From NCBI GenBank assembly GCA_017999015.1, contig JAGOBZ010000022.1:1-17851 (forward strand): a stretch of 17,851 nt of DNA, read 5' to 3'. The notes beneath the pieces are model-generated. The model saw only the letters and a program-made list of their open reading frames with translations. It searched no databases and was not told where the DNA came from. Shown piece by piece: positions 1 to 8,173 of this stretch. The stretch is from Kiritimatiellia bacterium. Its GTDB lineage: Bacteria > Verrucomicrobiota > Kiritimatiellia > RFP12 > UBA1067. Position numbers and translations under genes: made by a program. The first letter of the stretch is position 1, and the number at the start of each line of letters is the position of its first letter.

Positions 1-768
1 GACGCGATAGTGGGCCTCGACAAAGGGCATGATGTCACGAGTTAACTCGTCATTGAAAACCTTGTACATGTCGGCGGCCTGGATCGAGGTGGGCGGCGGC
101 GTGCCCATCATCATGTTGCCATAGGGCAACACAACGACCATCGGCACCGCCTTTTTCTGAGCGATGAGATTGTCGAGGATGAAGTTGACGCGGCCGACCT
201 TGAACCAGGTTTCCTCAGTGTCGGTCGTGCCGCTGACAAGGTAGAACACCGGACACTTCCCCTTGCCTTCACGATAACCCGGCGGCGTGTAAACGATGAG
301 CGGTCGGACTCGACCGAGGGTCTTTGACTGGTAGACGCAGTAACGCATCTCGCCGTGCGGCACCTCTTGGACCGAATACAGCGAAGGCTGATCGCCGGGA
401 ACGTCCACGAGGCTGGCCTTGAAACGCTCGTTCGGGAACAAATGCTGGTTTCCGGGATCGGCGACCGACAGGCCGTCCACGACAAAGTTGTAGGGATACA
501 GGTTGGGTTCGACTGGCCCCACGGTGACGCTCCATACGCCGTTCGTGTCGGCGGTGAGTGGCTGATTGCCCTTCAGAAATTGCGCGCTCAATTCCACCTT
601 CTTTGCGTTTGGCGCGCGCAAATTGAAGGTCACCGTGCGGTTGGCATGCACGATTGGCGAATGTGTCTGCGGCGGACGCGGGCTTTGCGCCCTGGCGCTG
701 GCGGCCAATCCGAGGCAGAGCGACGCGGCGAAAGCGCCGAGCGTTATGGAATTCTTTTCGGCAATCAT
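1..768 (-). CDS. Secreted CE1-type / enterochelin-esterase-like esterase, C-terminus outside window
   Basis: Seen: 256 codons open from an ATG at 768 to the left edge, so the gene is cut by the window. Residues 1-28 form a signal peptide ending in ARAQS. Residues about 35-115 form an immunoglobulin-like early-set domain (VTFNLRAPNAKKVEL, then NLYPYNFVVDG), as in feruloyl and enterochelin esterases. The alpha/beta-hydrolase domain starts near residue 140 (RPLIVYTPPGY, PVFYLVSG, PMVVVLPYGN). The catalytic serine elbow (GxSxG) would lie beyond the edge and cannot be checked. Family knowledge: such proteins hydrolyse feruloyl or acetyl esters on xylan or pectin side chains. The gene starts 12 nt after the preceding stop, so it is probably the third gene of an operon with GH43. 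No clear Shine-Dalgarno is visible. The exact substrate is inferred from context only. Confidence 0.85.
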   Translation of the reverse strand, partial: MIAEKNSITLGAFAASLCLGLAASARAQSPRPPQTHSPIVHANRTVTFNLRAPNAKKVELSAQFLKGNQPLTADTNGVWSVTVGPVEPNLYPYNFVVDGLSVADPGNQHLFPNERFKASLVDVPGDQPSLYSVQEVPHGEMRYCVYQSKTLGRVRPLIVYTPPGYREGKGKCPVFYLVSGTTDTEETWFKVGRVNFILDNLIAQKKAVPMVVVLPYGNMMMGTPPPTSIQAADMYKVFNDELTRDIMPFVEAHYRV

Positions 769-780
769 GTTCGTTTGGGT

Positions 781-1503
781 CTATCTCGCGACCGCACCAA
801 GATTGAGGGTGAATCCCTGGAGCGGCTTGTCATCCGCGTCAAGAAACCGCGCACAGAAATCGGTCGCCCCACCCCCATTGATCACGGCGCCGCGGACGAT
901 GTTCGCCCCCTTCTTGAGCGTAAGTCGCTTGGAGACGCCGTCGTCGATGACGGTCTGGCGGTCGCCGTAGATGCCAATGACCTCCTGGCCGTTGACCCAC
1001 CAGACCGAGGCCGCGTTCGAGCCGATGGCGAGGCGCACGTCGCGCATCTCCTCCGGGCAACTGACGATGGTAACCGTCCAAAAGAGCACGAAGGAGGTCG
1101 GTCTGTTCAGGGCGTAGGCGAAGTGATAGAGGTTGACGTTGTATTCTTTCGTGTCCACGGCGTACCACGTGAGTTCCTCGGGCCCGACTGTCACCTTGTC
1201 GCCGTCGCGCGGAATAAAGCTGAACTGGTTCGTAAAGTATTCCTTCCTGACTGTCTCCTTGACGGCGTTGTCGGTCAACGTGGTGTTGGAACGGATCGGT
1301 TCGAGGATGAGCCAGCGCTGGATGAAACCGTCGGCAGTGGGGGCCTTCTCGGCGGAAGCAGGCCGCTCCAGAGAAGGCGCAGGAGGGCGAACCGCGCTTT
1401 CGGCAGCATGCGCCGTCAGCACCGTGGCCGTAATGAGGGCGATCGCCGCGGCGACGGTTCGGCGGACGCACCGTGGCATTGATGGTTCCGGATTGGTGAA
1501 CAT
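781..1503 (-). CDS. Secreted accessory protein similar to a domain found with acetylxylan esterases
   Basis: Seen: 240 residues. An ATG at 1503 lies 1 nt after the GH43 stop. An in-frame ATG at 1479 (MPRCVRRTVAAAIAL) gives a tidier signal peptide and may be the true start. After the leader comes a low-complexity Pro/Ala stretch. A compact domain then runs from about residue 60 to the end, with FIQRWLILEPI, DGDKVTVG, LTWYAVDT, VRLAIGSNAASVWWVNGQEV and GANIVRGAVINGGGATDF. Family recollection: this pattern, with conserved Trp and Asn-Gly near the end, occurs in proteins labelled acetylxylan esterase in Bacteroidota and Verrucomicrobiota. The sequence has no hydrolase signature (no GxSxG). It is more likely a beta-sandwich carbohydrate-binding or accessory module than an enzyme; that is inference. 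It sits between the arabinanase and the esterase in one tight operon. Confidence 0.7.
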   Translation of the reverse strand: MFTNPEPSMPRCVRRTVAAAIALITATVLTAHAAESAVRPPAPSLERPASAEKAPTADGFIQRWLILEPIRSNTTLTDNAVKETVRKEYFTNQFSFIPRDGDKVTVGPEELTWYAVDTKEYNVNLYHFAYALNRPTSFVLFWTVTIVSCPEEMRDVRLAIGSNAASVWWVNGQEVIGIYGDRQTVIDDGVSKRLTLKKGANIVRGAVINGGGATDFCARFLDADDKPLQGFTLNLGAVAR

Positions 1504-1504
1504 A

Positions 1505-3019
1505 TCAAGGAGCTTTCAGGTGCCAGCGTTGCTTGTCGCTGTCCGGGTTGAACTTCGCGAGGGTGGCGAAACTGCTGCCGATGGCGGACAGAGCGAGAGG
1601 TTCCTTCGTCTTGGGCCCCACCTTGGTCAAGATGCGGTGGGTGCCATCGAGGAGTTGGTCGATGCGCCAGAGTTGCTCGGGCCCGCCGGTATAGCCGGGA
1701 AGCGTCACCAACTCGGCGTCCTCCGTCGCGGCCAGCACACGGCCGGTGCCAGCAATGGTGATCTTGAAATAGGGCGAACCGGGATAGCCGCCGGCATTCG
1801 TGACGGCGGCGATGGCCCACTTCTGCTGAGCTTGGTCGAGGTAGTTGGCGAGGCGCACATCCACTTTGCCCGCCGGCCAATGGGTCGAGACTTGGGCGAC
1901 GTCCTGCGGCGGAATTGGGCCGCGGCCGGTGCCACCGAACATTCCCCCCCCAGGTGGTCCGCCGGGCGCGCCCAATCCTCCACCGGGGCCGTTGGGGCCA
2001 GCGCCACCTCCGGCGCCTGGCGGACCACCGCGGCGAGGACGAACGCCGCCTACCGGGATTCCCTGAACGGCGAGTTCGAGTGCAGTGCCGGTGCGGACCG
2101 ATTCGATTTGATAGGTGCCATCTTTGAGATGATCTCCGGCGACAGGCCATCCATCACGCCAGAGCAGCGGACGAATATCGAGCACGCTTGCGCCACCGCG
2201 ATCGAGGTCGGCTTCGTAATGGCAGGAAAACTTCTGCACACCTTCGCCGAGGTCGAGCAAGCCGAAGTGACCGGGGCCAATGCGGCGGCTGCTCGATCCG
2301 ACGAACAGTGTGCCGCCCCCTTTGATCATATCCAGGCCAGTGTGATCCAGGAACGGACCGGTCACCTTCCGGGCACGGCCCATGCGAATATTGTAGCCTG
2401 ACTCGGCGCCGCGACAGCAACTGCCGTGGGTGGCCAGCAGGTAATACCAGCCGTCACGATATATCATCGCGGAGGCTTCGCAGTTGATCGCAATGTTTAC
2501 GGGTTGGCTGTGCGGATTCAAGCGCTGGCCCGTCTTGGGATCGAGTTCAACCAGGCGGATGAAGCCAAAATAGGAGCCATAGACCAGCCACAGCCTGCCG
2601 TCTGCCGGATCCAGCAACACGCCCGGATCAATTGCGTTGCAGTCTTCGACGCCATCGGAAGTCGCGACCACGCCAGCCTCCTCCCATTTGTAGTCGGGCG
2701 AGTTTGTATCGAGGCTCTTGCTCCAGATCAAATTGATGTCAGCTCTGGGTTGGGCCCCGATGTTCCGTGCGACATACAGGCAGTAGCGGTTGCCGAGGTG
2801 AATGATGTCCGGCGCCATCCCTCTGCGCGACGGTGCGGCTCCGCGCGTCCAAGTCCAGCCATCCTCGGAAATGAGCGTTGTGCCACCAGTACCGTAGGTG
2901 TAGAACTTGCCATCGCACCTGACGATGGTGGAGGGGTCGTGGATTTGCACCGGGCCGTCCAATGCCAAAGCTGACGAGGCCAGTGAGAGAATGGCTGCGG
3001 CCGTGAATAGGAGTTTCAT
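1505..3019 (-). CDS. Secreted GH43 endo-1,5-alpha-L-arabinanase with ricin-type lectin domain
   Basis: Seen: 504 residues from an ATG at 3019. A GTG 33 nt upstream is in frame, but the ATG begins the signal peptide (MKLLFTAAAILSLASSALA). The five-bladed GH43 propeller spans residues 25-295. It shows the expected base Asp28 (HDPS), pKa-modulating Asp131 (NAIDPG) and acid Glu181 (NCEAS). CCRGAESGYNI and His251 in GPGH are typical of the arabinanase subfamily. Residues 299-504 form a beta-trefoil lectin with three QxW-like motifs (QKW, QLW, QRW). Oddity: residues about 324-372 are an almost pure Gly/Pro/Arg stretch inserted inside the first lectin repeat, encoded with a run of eight G. Family role: cleaves the alpha-1,5-arabinan backbone outside the cytoplasm. 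The accessory gene follows after 1 nt. Substrate confidence is good; exact linkage is not proven. Confidence 0.9.
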   Translation of the reverse strand: MKLLFTAAAILSLASSALALDGPVQIHDPSTIVRCDGKFYTYGTGGTTLISEDGWTWTRGAAPSRRGMAPDIIHLGNRYCLYVARNIGAQPRADINLIWSKSLDTNSPDYKWEEAGVVATSDGVEDCNAIDPGVLLDPADGRLWLVYGSYFGFIRLVELDPKTGQRLNPHSQPVNIAINCEASAMIYRDGWYYLLATHGSCCRGAESGYNIRMGRARKVTGPFLDHTGLDMIKGGGTLFVGSSSRRIGPGHFGLLDLGEGVQKFSCHYEADLDRGGASVLDIRPLLWRDGWPVAGDHLKDGTYQIESVRTGTALELAVQGIPVGGVRPRRGGPPGAGGGAGPNGPGGGLGAPGGPPGGGMFGGTGRGPIPPQDVAQVSTHWPAGKVDVRLANYLDQAQQKWAIAAVTNAGGYPGSPYFKITIAGTGRVLAATEDAELVTLPGYTGGPEQLWRIDQLLDGTHRILTKVGPKTKEPLALSAIGSSFATLAKFNPDSDKQRWHLKAP

Positions 3020-3197
3020 AGGATCAGCATGTGAGTTGATCACCACATTCACCGGAAGCGGGGGCGGAGGAGGAGGATCTCATGGTCCTGTTCGCCCCTG
3101 AGATACTGCAGCCTTGCCGCACATGTGGACTATTCCATGTCTTTTTATAGGAGCCTTTCTTTGTGCTTGGTTCGATTGTCATGTCAGGCTCGCCAGG

Positions 3198-5570
3198 CTA
3201 TTGGCCGTTCCAACGGAAAGCCTTGCCCTCCGCCACGATGATGTCTTTCGTCACCCCGCCGTATCGCAGTTGGGCGGAGCCGCCCTGCAGCGCGCGCACA
3301 GTGGCCTCGACAAGTTTTCCGTCTTTCCACGCTGCGTCGACCTCGAACCCGCCGCGCGCCCGCAGCCCTTTGACGCTGCCGGTCGGCCAGGCCTTGGGCA
3401 GCGCGGGGAGGATTTCAATTTCCGGTTTCATCGTCGGGTTTTGCGCCGTGGCAACGGACCCGAGCCGGCTTTGCATCAACATCTCCGCAATGCCTGCGGC
3501 GCCGCCGAAGTTGCCGTCAATCTGGAAGGGTGGATGCGCGTCAAACATGTTCGGGTATGTCAGGCCGGGGCTGAGCAGGTGCCGCAAGATCTGGAAGGCG
3601 TGGTCGCCATCGCCGAGGTGTGTCCAGAGGCAGAGGCGCCAGGCGGTGGCCCAGCCGGTGGCCTTGTCGCCTCGCAATTCCAGCGACTTCTTGACCGCCG
3701 CTGCCAGTTCCGGCGTGTCCCGGCGATGGATGTCGCGGCCCGGGTACAGGCCGTACAGGTGCGACACGTGGCGGTGCTGCCTTTCTCCCGCCTTCATGTC
3801 CCAATCCTCCAGCCACTCCTGCAACTGCCCCACGCTGCCGATCTGGTTGGGCGCGAGGCGGGCGCGCGCGGCGGCGAGTTGTCTGCGGAAGCCGGCATCA
3901 ACCCCCAACAGTTCCGCCGCCTTGATGGTGTTGGCGAAAAGGTCGCGCAGAATTTGCTGGTCCATCGCCGGCCCGGCGCAAACCGCCGCCCCAAACGGAT
4001 GCCCGTTCTCCGGCGAGATGGAGGGATTGGTCACCAGCCACCTGTGTTTCGGATCTTCCTGCAGGGTGTCGAGGAAGAACTCCGACGCGCCTTTGAGCAC
4101 CGGGTAAATGCGTTTAAGCAACTCCGTGTCGGCGCTGAACTCGTAGCGGTCCCAGAGGTGCAGGCACAGCCAGGCACCGCCGCTGGGCCACATGCCCCAA
4201 TTGGGGCCGTCAATTGGCGCGGAGGCGCGCCAGATGTCCGTGTTGTGGTGCACCACCCAGCCGCGCGCACCGTACATCTTCTGCGCGGTGCGGGCGCCGG
4301 TGACCGTGAGGTCCTCGGCCATCGCGATCAACGGGGCGACGCACTCGCCGAGGTTGCCGGACTCGGCGGGCCAGTAGTTCATCTCGGTGTTGATGTTGAT
4401 CGTGTATTTGCTTTGCCAAGGCGGATTCATGCTGTCATTCCAAAGGCCCTGCAGGGTGGCCGGCTGCCCGCCGGGGCGCGAGCAACTGATGAGCAGGTAG
4501 CGCCCAAATTGATAGTAAAGCGCCGCGAGCTGCGGGTCGTTGCCGTCGGCGAAGCGCCGGATGCGTTCGTCGGTCGGCAGTTGCATCGCCTCGCTTCGGC
4601 CGAGGTCCAGCGTGACGCGGCCGAACAGCGCCCGGTGCTTCTCCACGTGATCCGAGCGCAATCTGGCAAAGGACTTCTTGGCAGCGGCCGCAAGCTGTTG
4701 CGCAACGATGCTCTCAGGATCGCCGCTCACGTCATCGAACCGTTGATAGCTTGTGGCGGCAGCAATCAGTAGAATCACATCGTTGGCGTTCGTCACCGAA
4801 ATTCTTCCGTCCTCGACGGCCGCCTTCCCGCCGTTCGGGATGATTTGGACACGGGCTTGGTATTTGAGTTGGCCTCTGATGCCGCCGGCACTGCCGCCCG
4901 TGCCGCGCATGACCAGCGTGTCATGGCCCTCCGTCTCCACCGAGGCAGCCATCCGTGTCCTCATGCCAGCGGAGAAAGACAGCCTGCCCGGCTTGTCGGC
5001 TGTGAGGCGCAGGACGATCACGTTGTCTGGCGCGCTCGCAAAAACCTCCCGTGTATAGCGCACGCCCTCGCTGGTGTGGCGGACGCTGGCGGTCGCGGTT
5101 TCCAGATCCAGTTCCCGGCGGTAATTCTCGGAGTTTGTCGCGCCCGGAAACGCCAGCAACAGGTCGCCCACGGTCTGGTAGGGCATCTGGCCGAGCGGCT
5201 GGGCCATGACCTTGGCGCTGATAAGCTGGGCGGCCTCCCGGTATTTGGCCTCGTTGATCAACTTCCGGACCTCGGGCAGCGCCTCCTTGGCCTCGGGGTT
5301 CACCGGGTCGTAAGGTCCGCCGGCCCAGAGGGTGCCTTCGTTGAGCTGGAGCCGCTCCTGGCTCGTGCCACCGAACACCATCGCGCTCAAACGGCCGTTG
5401 CCGACCGGCAGCGCTTCAGTCCATCTGGATGCCGGTTTGTCATACCAGAGCAGGTTCGAAGGATCGGCGGCAGGCGCCGCCGGGATCGCGGCTGCGGCCA
5501 GAACCACCGCCAGCGCGGGCGTGATCCATTGGATTGCGGGGAGAAGGCGTTTCATTGCGACAGTGATCAT
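3198..5570 (-). CDS. Secreted GH95 alpha-L-fucosidase / alpha-L-galactosidase
   Basis: Seen: 790 residues, full length for GH95. The ATG at 5570 overlaps the TAA of the upstream relic (TAATG). A second ATG at 5555 (MKRLLPAIQW) is also possible. A signal peptide spans about residues 1-34. The N-terminal beta domain opens with NLLWYDKPASRWTEALPVGN and LNEGTLWAGGP. The (alpha/alpha)6 barrel holds the family's catalytic set: Asn392 and Asn394 (NINTEMNYWPAE), general acid Glu521 (SPEN) and Asp685 (FQIDGNFGG). These match the Asn/Asn/Glu/Asp arrangement known from the Bifidobacterium bifidum fucosidase AfcA. Family knowledge: inverting hydrolysis of terminal alpha-1,2-L-fucose, or of L-galactose in some members. 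It lies 178 nt ahead of GH43 on the same strand. The overlap with a broken gene suggests it was once translationally coupled to it and may have lost its original upstream signals. Confidence 0.93.
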   Translation of the reverse strand: MITVAMKRLLPAIQWITPALAVVLAAAAIPAAPAADPSNLLWYDKPASRWTEALPVGNGRLSAMVFGGTSQERLQLNEGTLWAGGPYDPVNPEAKEALPEVRKLINEAKYREAAQLISAKVMAQPLGQMPYQTVGDLLLAFPGATNSENYRRELDLETATASVRHTSEGVRYTREVFASAPDNVIVLRLTADKPGRLSFSAGMRTRMAASVETEGHDTLVMRGTGGSAGGIRGQLKYQARVQIIPNGGKAAVEDGRISVTNANDVILLIAAATSYQRFDDVSGDPESIVAQQLAAAAKKSFARLRSDHVEKHRALFGRVTLDLGRSEAMQLPTDERIRRFADGNDPQLAALYYQFGRYLLISCSRPGGQPATLQGLWNDSMNPPWQSKYTININTEMNYWPAESGNLGECVAPLIAMAEDLTVTGARTAQKMYGARGWVVHHNTDIWRASAPIDGPNWGMWPSGGAWLCLHLWDRYEFSADTELLKRIYPVLKGASEFFLDTLQEDPKHRWLVTNPSISPENGHPFGAAVCAGPAMDQQILRDLFANTIKAAELLGVDAGFRRQLAAARARLAPNQIGSVGQLQEWLEDWDMKAGERQHRHVSHLYGLYPGRDIHRRDTPELAAAVKKSLELRGDKATGWATAWRLCLWTHLGDGDHAFQILRHLLSPGLTYPNMFDAHPPFQIDGNFGGAAGIAEMLMQSRLGSVATAQNPTMKPEIEILPALPKAWPTGSVKGLRARGGFEVDAAWKDGKLVEATVRALQGGSAQLRYGGVTKDIIVAEGKAFRWNGQ

Positions 5571-5978
5571 TAGTCGGGTTTGCCTTTGATGTAAAGCTCG
5601 CGGACTTCGGCGTCATTGAACGCGCGGCCGAACAGTTCAAATTCATCCAGCACCTGCTTTTCGCTCCACCGGCCCTCGGTCCGCTGGAAGCCGACAATTG
5701 AGGCATCCTGCACCAAGCGGTTTCGGAGTGGGCCTCGACCTTGCCCTTGAACACGTGGACTTCGGTCCGGCTGCGGGTGGCGTGTAGTCCCCTCCTGCGA
5801 CAGCAGGCGTGTGCGAAGAAATGCCGGAGGCCATGTAATCGCCTGCAGGCCGCGCGACAACGTTGAAGTGCAATTCCGCCGGCGCTGTAGTGCGCCTTTC
5901 TGGTCAGGCCCGTCCGGCTTCAGTCCGCTCACGCGGACGAATTGCGCCGGCACGGGATTGGCCAACTCGCACACGTAA
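5570..5978 (-). pseudogene. C-terminal relic of a secreted propeller/LamG-like protein, frameshifted
   Basis: Seen: recognisable protein sequence is spread over three frames. From the transposon edge it reads YVCELANPVPAQFVRVSG. A second frame continues with LHFNVVARPAGDYMASG and AVAGGDYTPPA. A third has FKGKVEAHSETAW. The first frame then resumes with VLDEFELFGRAFNDAEVREL and ends at TAA 5572-5570. The last stretch has the signature of a LamG/concanavalin-like domain end (DEF.lf.RA.ndaEvreLY). At least three frame switches in about 400 bp make a functional product unlikely. The relic is cut at 5976-5978 by the left end of the mobile unit and continues at 9971-10134. Its stop overlaps the GH95 start. 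The parent protein's function is not recognised. Confidence 0.7.
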
Positions 5979-6014
5979 GGGTCTGTGCAAAAATTACTTC
6001 CGATTTTGGCGGGA
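5979..6014 (+). repeat. Left terminal inverted repeat of the mobile unit
   Basis: A 36-bp sequence starting GGGTCTGTGC and ending GGCGGGA, identical over its whole length to the reverse complement of 9935-9970. Identity stops just inside (CCATTG here, GCGCCG at the other end, read inward). TAA lies directly outside at 5976-5978. Confidence 0.9.
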
Positions 6015-6282
6015 CCATTGCAGGATTGTCGCCGCAGCCAGCCTGCGATAGGATGCTGCCCTCGTGACGGCAAGCCACCAGCCAGCCGGCGGATCCGAGG
6101 CAGATCCTGCGATTCGGCCCTCGCTGCCTGGGGCGTGCATCGGCAAACGGGACTCCATGTGGAATCGGTCGGATACTCGACGGCAAGCTCACGCTGACGC
6201 GTTACGGACCGGTGGAGCCGTCCCGATCCAAGTGAAGTCCGACAAGCGGCGCTTCGTGAACGTCCACGTCCAATCCTGCAGG

Positions 6283-7968
6283 ATGAAATTTCAGGCTGCT
6301 TTGCATGGGGTGCTGTTGGTTCTCTTGACCTCGCTGGCGGTTCTTGCGGAGTCGTTCCCGGTGTCCATCCGCGTCGACGCGGCGAAGTCGCAAGGAGACC
6401 TGCAGCCCATCTGGCGCTACTTTGGCGCCGATGAGCCGAACTACGCCTACATGAAGCACGGGCGGAGACTGATGAGTGAGTTGGGGGCCTTGGCGCCGGA
6501 TCGGGTCTTCTTCCGTGCCCACAACCTGCTGACCTCAGGCGATGGCTCGCCCGCCCTCAAGTGGGGTTCCACCGGAGCCTACCGCGAAGACGCCACCGGG
6601 ACTCCCATCTATGACTGGACAATTCTGGACCGAATCTTCGATGCCTATCGCGAGCACGGCGTTCGGCCCTACGTCCAGATCGGCTTCATGCCCAAGGACC
6701 TCTCGGTGAGACCGAATCCCTATCAGCACTCCTGGACGCCGGAGGCGGCCTACGGCCAGATCTACACCGGCTGGGCCTATCCACCCAAGGACTATGCCAG
6801 GTGGGCCGAGCTGGTTTTCCAGTGGGCCCGGCACTGCCGGGAGCGCTACGGCCGCAGCGAGGTGGAATCGTGGTACTGGGAAGTCTGGAACGAACCGAAT
6901 ATCGGTTACTGGCGCGGCACACGGGCCGAGTTCCACCAACTCCACGCTTACGCGCTCGACGCAGTGCGCCGCGCCCTGCCGACGGCCCGGGTGGGCGGGC
7001 CCTATGTGGCCGGCAGCGGCGGGAAGTTCATGCGCGATTTCCTCGATCACTGTCTGCGCGCAACCAACTATGCGACCGGCAAGATCGGAACGCCGCTGGA
7101 TTTCGTCTCGTTTCACGCCAAAGGCGCGCCGATCACGACCAACGGCCACGTGCGCATGGGCATCCGCCAACATCTGGCAACGATCGAAGAGGGCTTCCGC
7201 ATCGTCGCTTCGTATCCGGAGCTCCAAGGCAAGCCGATCGTCATTGGCGAGTCCGACCCCGAAGGGTGCGCGGCCTGCCAAGGACCGTCGCTGGCCTACC
7301 GGAACGGCACGATGTACTCGAGTTACACGGCGGCCAGCTTCGCCCGCAAACACGATCTGGCCGAGAAGTACGGCGTCAACCTTGAGGGCGCCCTGACCTG
7401 GGCTTTCGAGTTCGAGGATCAGCCCTACTTCGCCGGCTTCCGCTCCCTGGCCAGCAACGGGATCGACAAGCCCGTGCTCAATGTGTTCCGGATGTTCAGC
7501 CGCATGGGCCGACAGCGGGTCGCCGTCCAGAGCGATGCCGCTGTGCCGCTGGACGCCATCACGCGACTTGGCGTGCGCGAGAAGGCCGATGTGTCGGCGC
7601 TGGCCAGCCGGGGTCCCCGCCAACTCAGCGTGCTGGTGTGGAACTACCACGATGATGACGTGCCCGGACCCGACGCGGCTGTCACGCTGACGCTGGCCGG
7701 CCTGCCATTCGTCCACGGTGAGGCGCGCTTGACGCACTTCCGCATCGACGAGGAACACAGCAACGCCTTCGCCGCCTGGCGGCGAATGGGTTCACCGCTG
7801 AACCCGAGCCCGGAGCAATATGGCGCCCTTGTTCAGGAAGGCCAACTGGCCGCGCTCCGTTCCCCGGAAACGGTGCGGTTCGAGAATGGCGCCGCTTCGC
7901 TGGCATTCATGCTGCCCCGGCAAGGTGTGTCCTTGCTCCTGCTCGAATGGGGGGCGTCACCAAAGTAA
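6283..7968 (+). CDS. Secreted GH39-like glycoside hydrolase (beta-xylosidase family)
   Basis: Seen: 561 residues from the ATG at 6283. The frame stays open 219 nt further upstream, but a signal peptide (KFQAALHGVLLVLLTSLAVLA) begins right at this ATG. The catalytic (beta/alpha)8 barrel covers about residues 25-390. It has WRYFGADEPNY near the start, the acid/base Glu204 in WEVWNEPN and the likely nucleophile Glu323 in VIGESDPEG. Their spacing of 119 residues is close to that of characterised GH39 xylosidases. A C-terminal beta-sandwich follows, from PRQLSVLVWNYHDDDVPGP to LLLLEW. Family role: retaining hydrolysis of beta-xylosides, though GH39 also includes other activities, so the substrate is uncertain. 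It is the only clear plus-strand gene in the window and lies inside the inverted-repeat unit. The site before the ATG (GCAGG) is too close to be a standard Shine-Dalgarno. Confidence 0.85.
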   Translation: MKFQAALHGVLLVLLTSLAVLAESFPVSIRVDAAKSQGDLQPIWRYFGADEPNYAYMKHGRRLMSELGALAPDRVFFRAHNLLTSGDGSPALKWGSTGAYREDATGTPIYDWTILDRIFDAYREHGVRPYVQIGFMPKDLSVRPNPYQHSWTPEAAYGQIYTGWAYPPKDYARWAELVFQWARHCRERYGRSEVESWYWEVWNEPNIGYWRGTRAEFHQLHAYALDAVRRALPTARVGGPYVAGSGGKFMRDFLDHCLRATNYATGKIGTPLDFVSFHAKGAPITTNGHVRMGIRQHLATIEEGFRIVASYPELQGKPIVIGESDPEGCAACQGPSLAYRNGTMYSSYTAASFARKHDLAEKYGVNLEGALTWAFEFEDQPYFAGFRSLASNGIDKPVLNVFRMFSRMGRQRVAVQSDAAVPLDAITRLGVREKADVSALASRGPRQLSVLVWNYHDDDVPGPDAAVTLTLAGLPFVHGEARLTHFRIDEEHSNAFAAWRRMGSPLNPSPEQYGALVQEGQLAALRSPETVRFENGAASLAFMLPRQGVSLLLLEWGASPK

Positions 7969-8083
7969 TACGCCGTGGATGGCGTCCGCCAGGAGGGCGA
8001 GGATTTTCGACGGTTGCGACAGACCACATGAGAACCCCAATGACCCGCCGGGTGACCGAGTTCTATGACCGACTGTGCCAATC

Positions 8084-8132
8084 GGCGCCCGAGCACCAGT
8101 GGATTGACGGTTTAATCGTCCGGTCGGGCGCC
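8084..8132. terminator. Possible bidirectional terminator stem between convergent genes
   Basis: GGCGCCCGA at 8084-8092 pairs exactly with TCGGGCGCC at 8124-8132. The 31-nt loop contains a smaller GACG/CGTC stem (8106-8109 with 8117-8120). It lies in the 205-bp gap between the convergent GH39 and DUF4434 genes. There is no T-run on either side, so it is not a classical intrinsic terminator and the call is weak. Confidence 0.25.
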
Positions 8133-8173
8133 CTTGGTGAGATTCGATGCCGGATCACTCTCTGCGTTTTGCT

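Noticed and set aside
3116..3185. TATAAAA-like promoter box in the GH95-GH43 gap on the minus strand
   Set aside because: TATAAA is present near 3142-3148, but no -35 element lies at a usual distance.
3114..4772. A 552-codon open frame on the plus strand
   Set aside because: It is antisense to the GH95 gene, whose catalytic motifs are all present. The opposite frame is low-complexity and Arg/Ala-rich, a GC-bias shadow.
6118..6235. A plus-strand frame ending DGKLTLTRYGPVEPSRSK before GH39
   Set aside because: The end looks protein-like and could be a C-terminal gene remnant carried by the mobile unit, but it is too short, has no clear start and matches no family I know.
6535..7758. A 407-codon open frame on the minus strand
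   Set aside because: It is antisense to the GH39-like gene with WNEPN and the second catalytic Glu. No leader or domain is seen.
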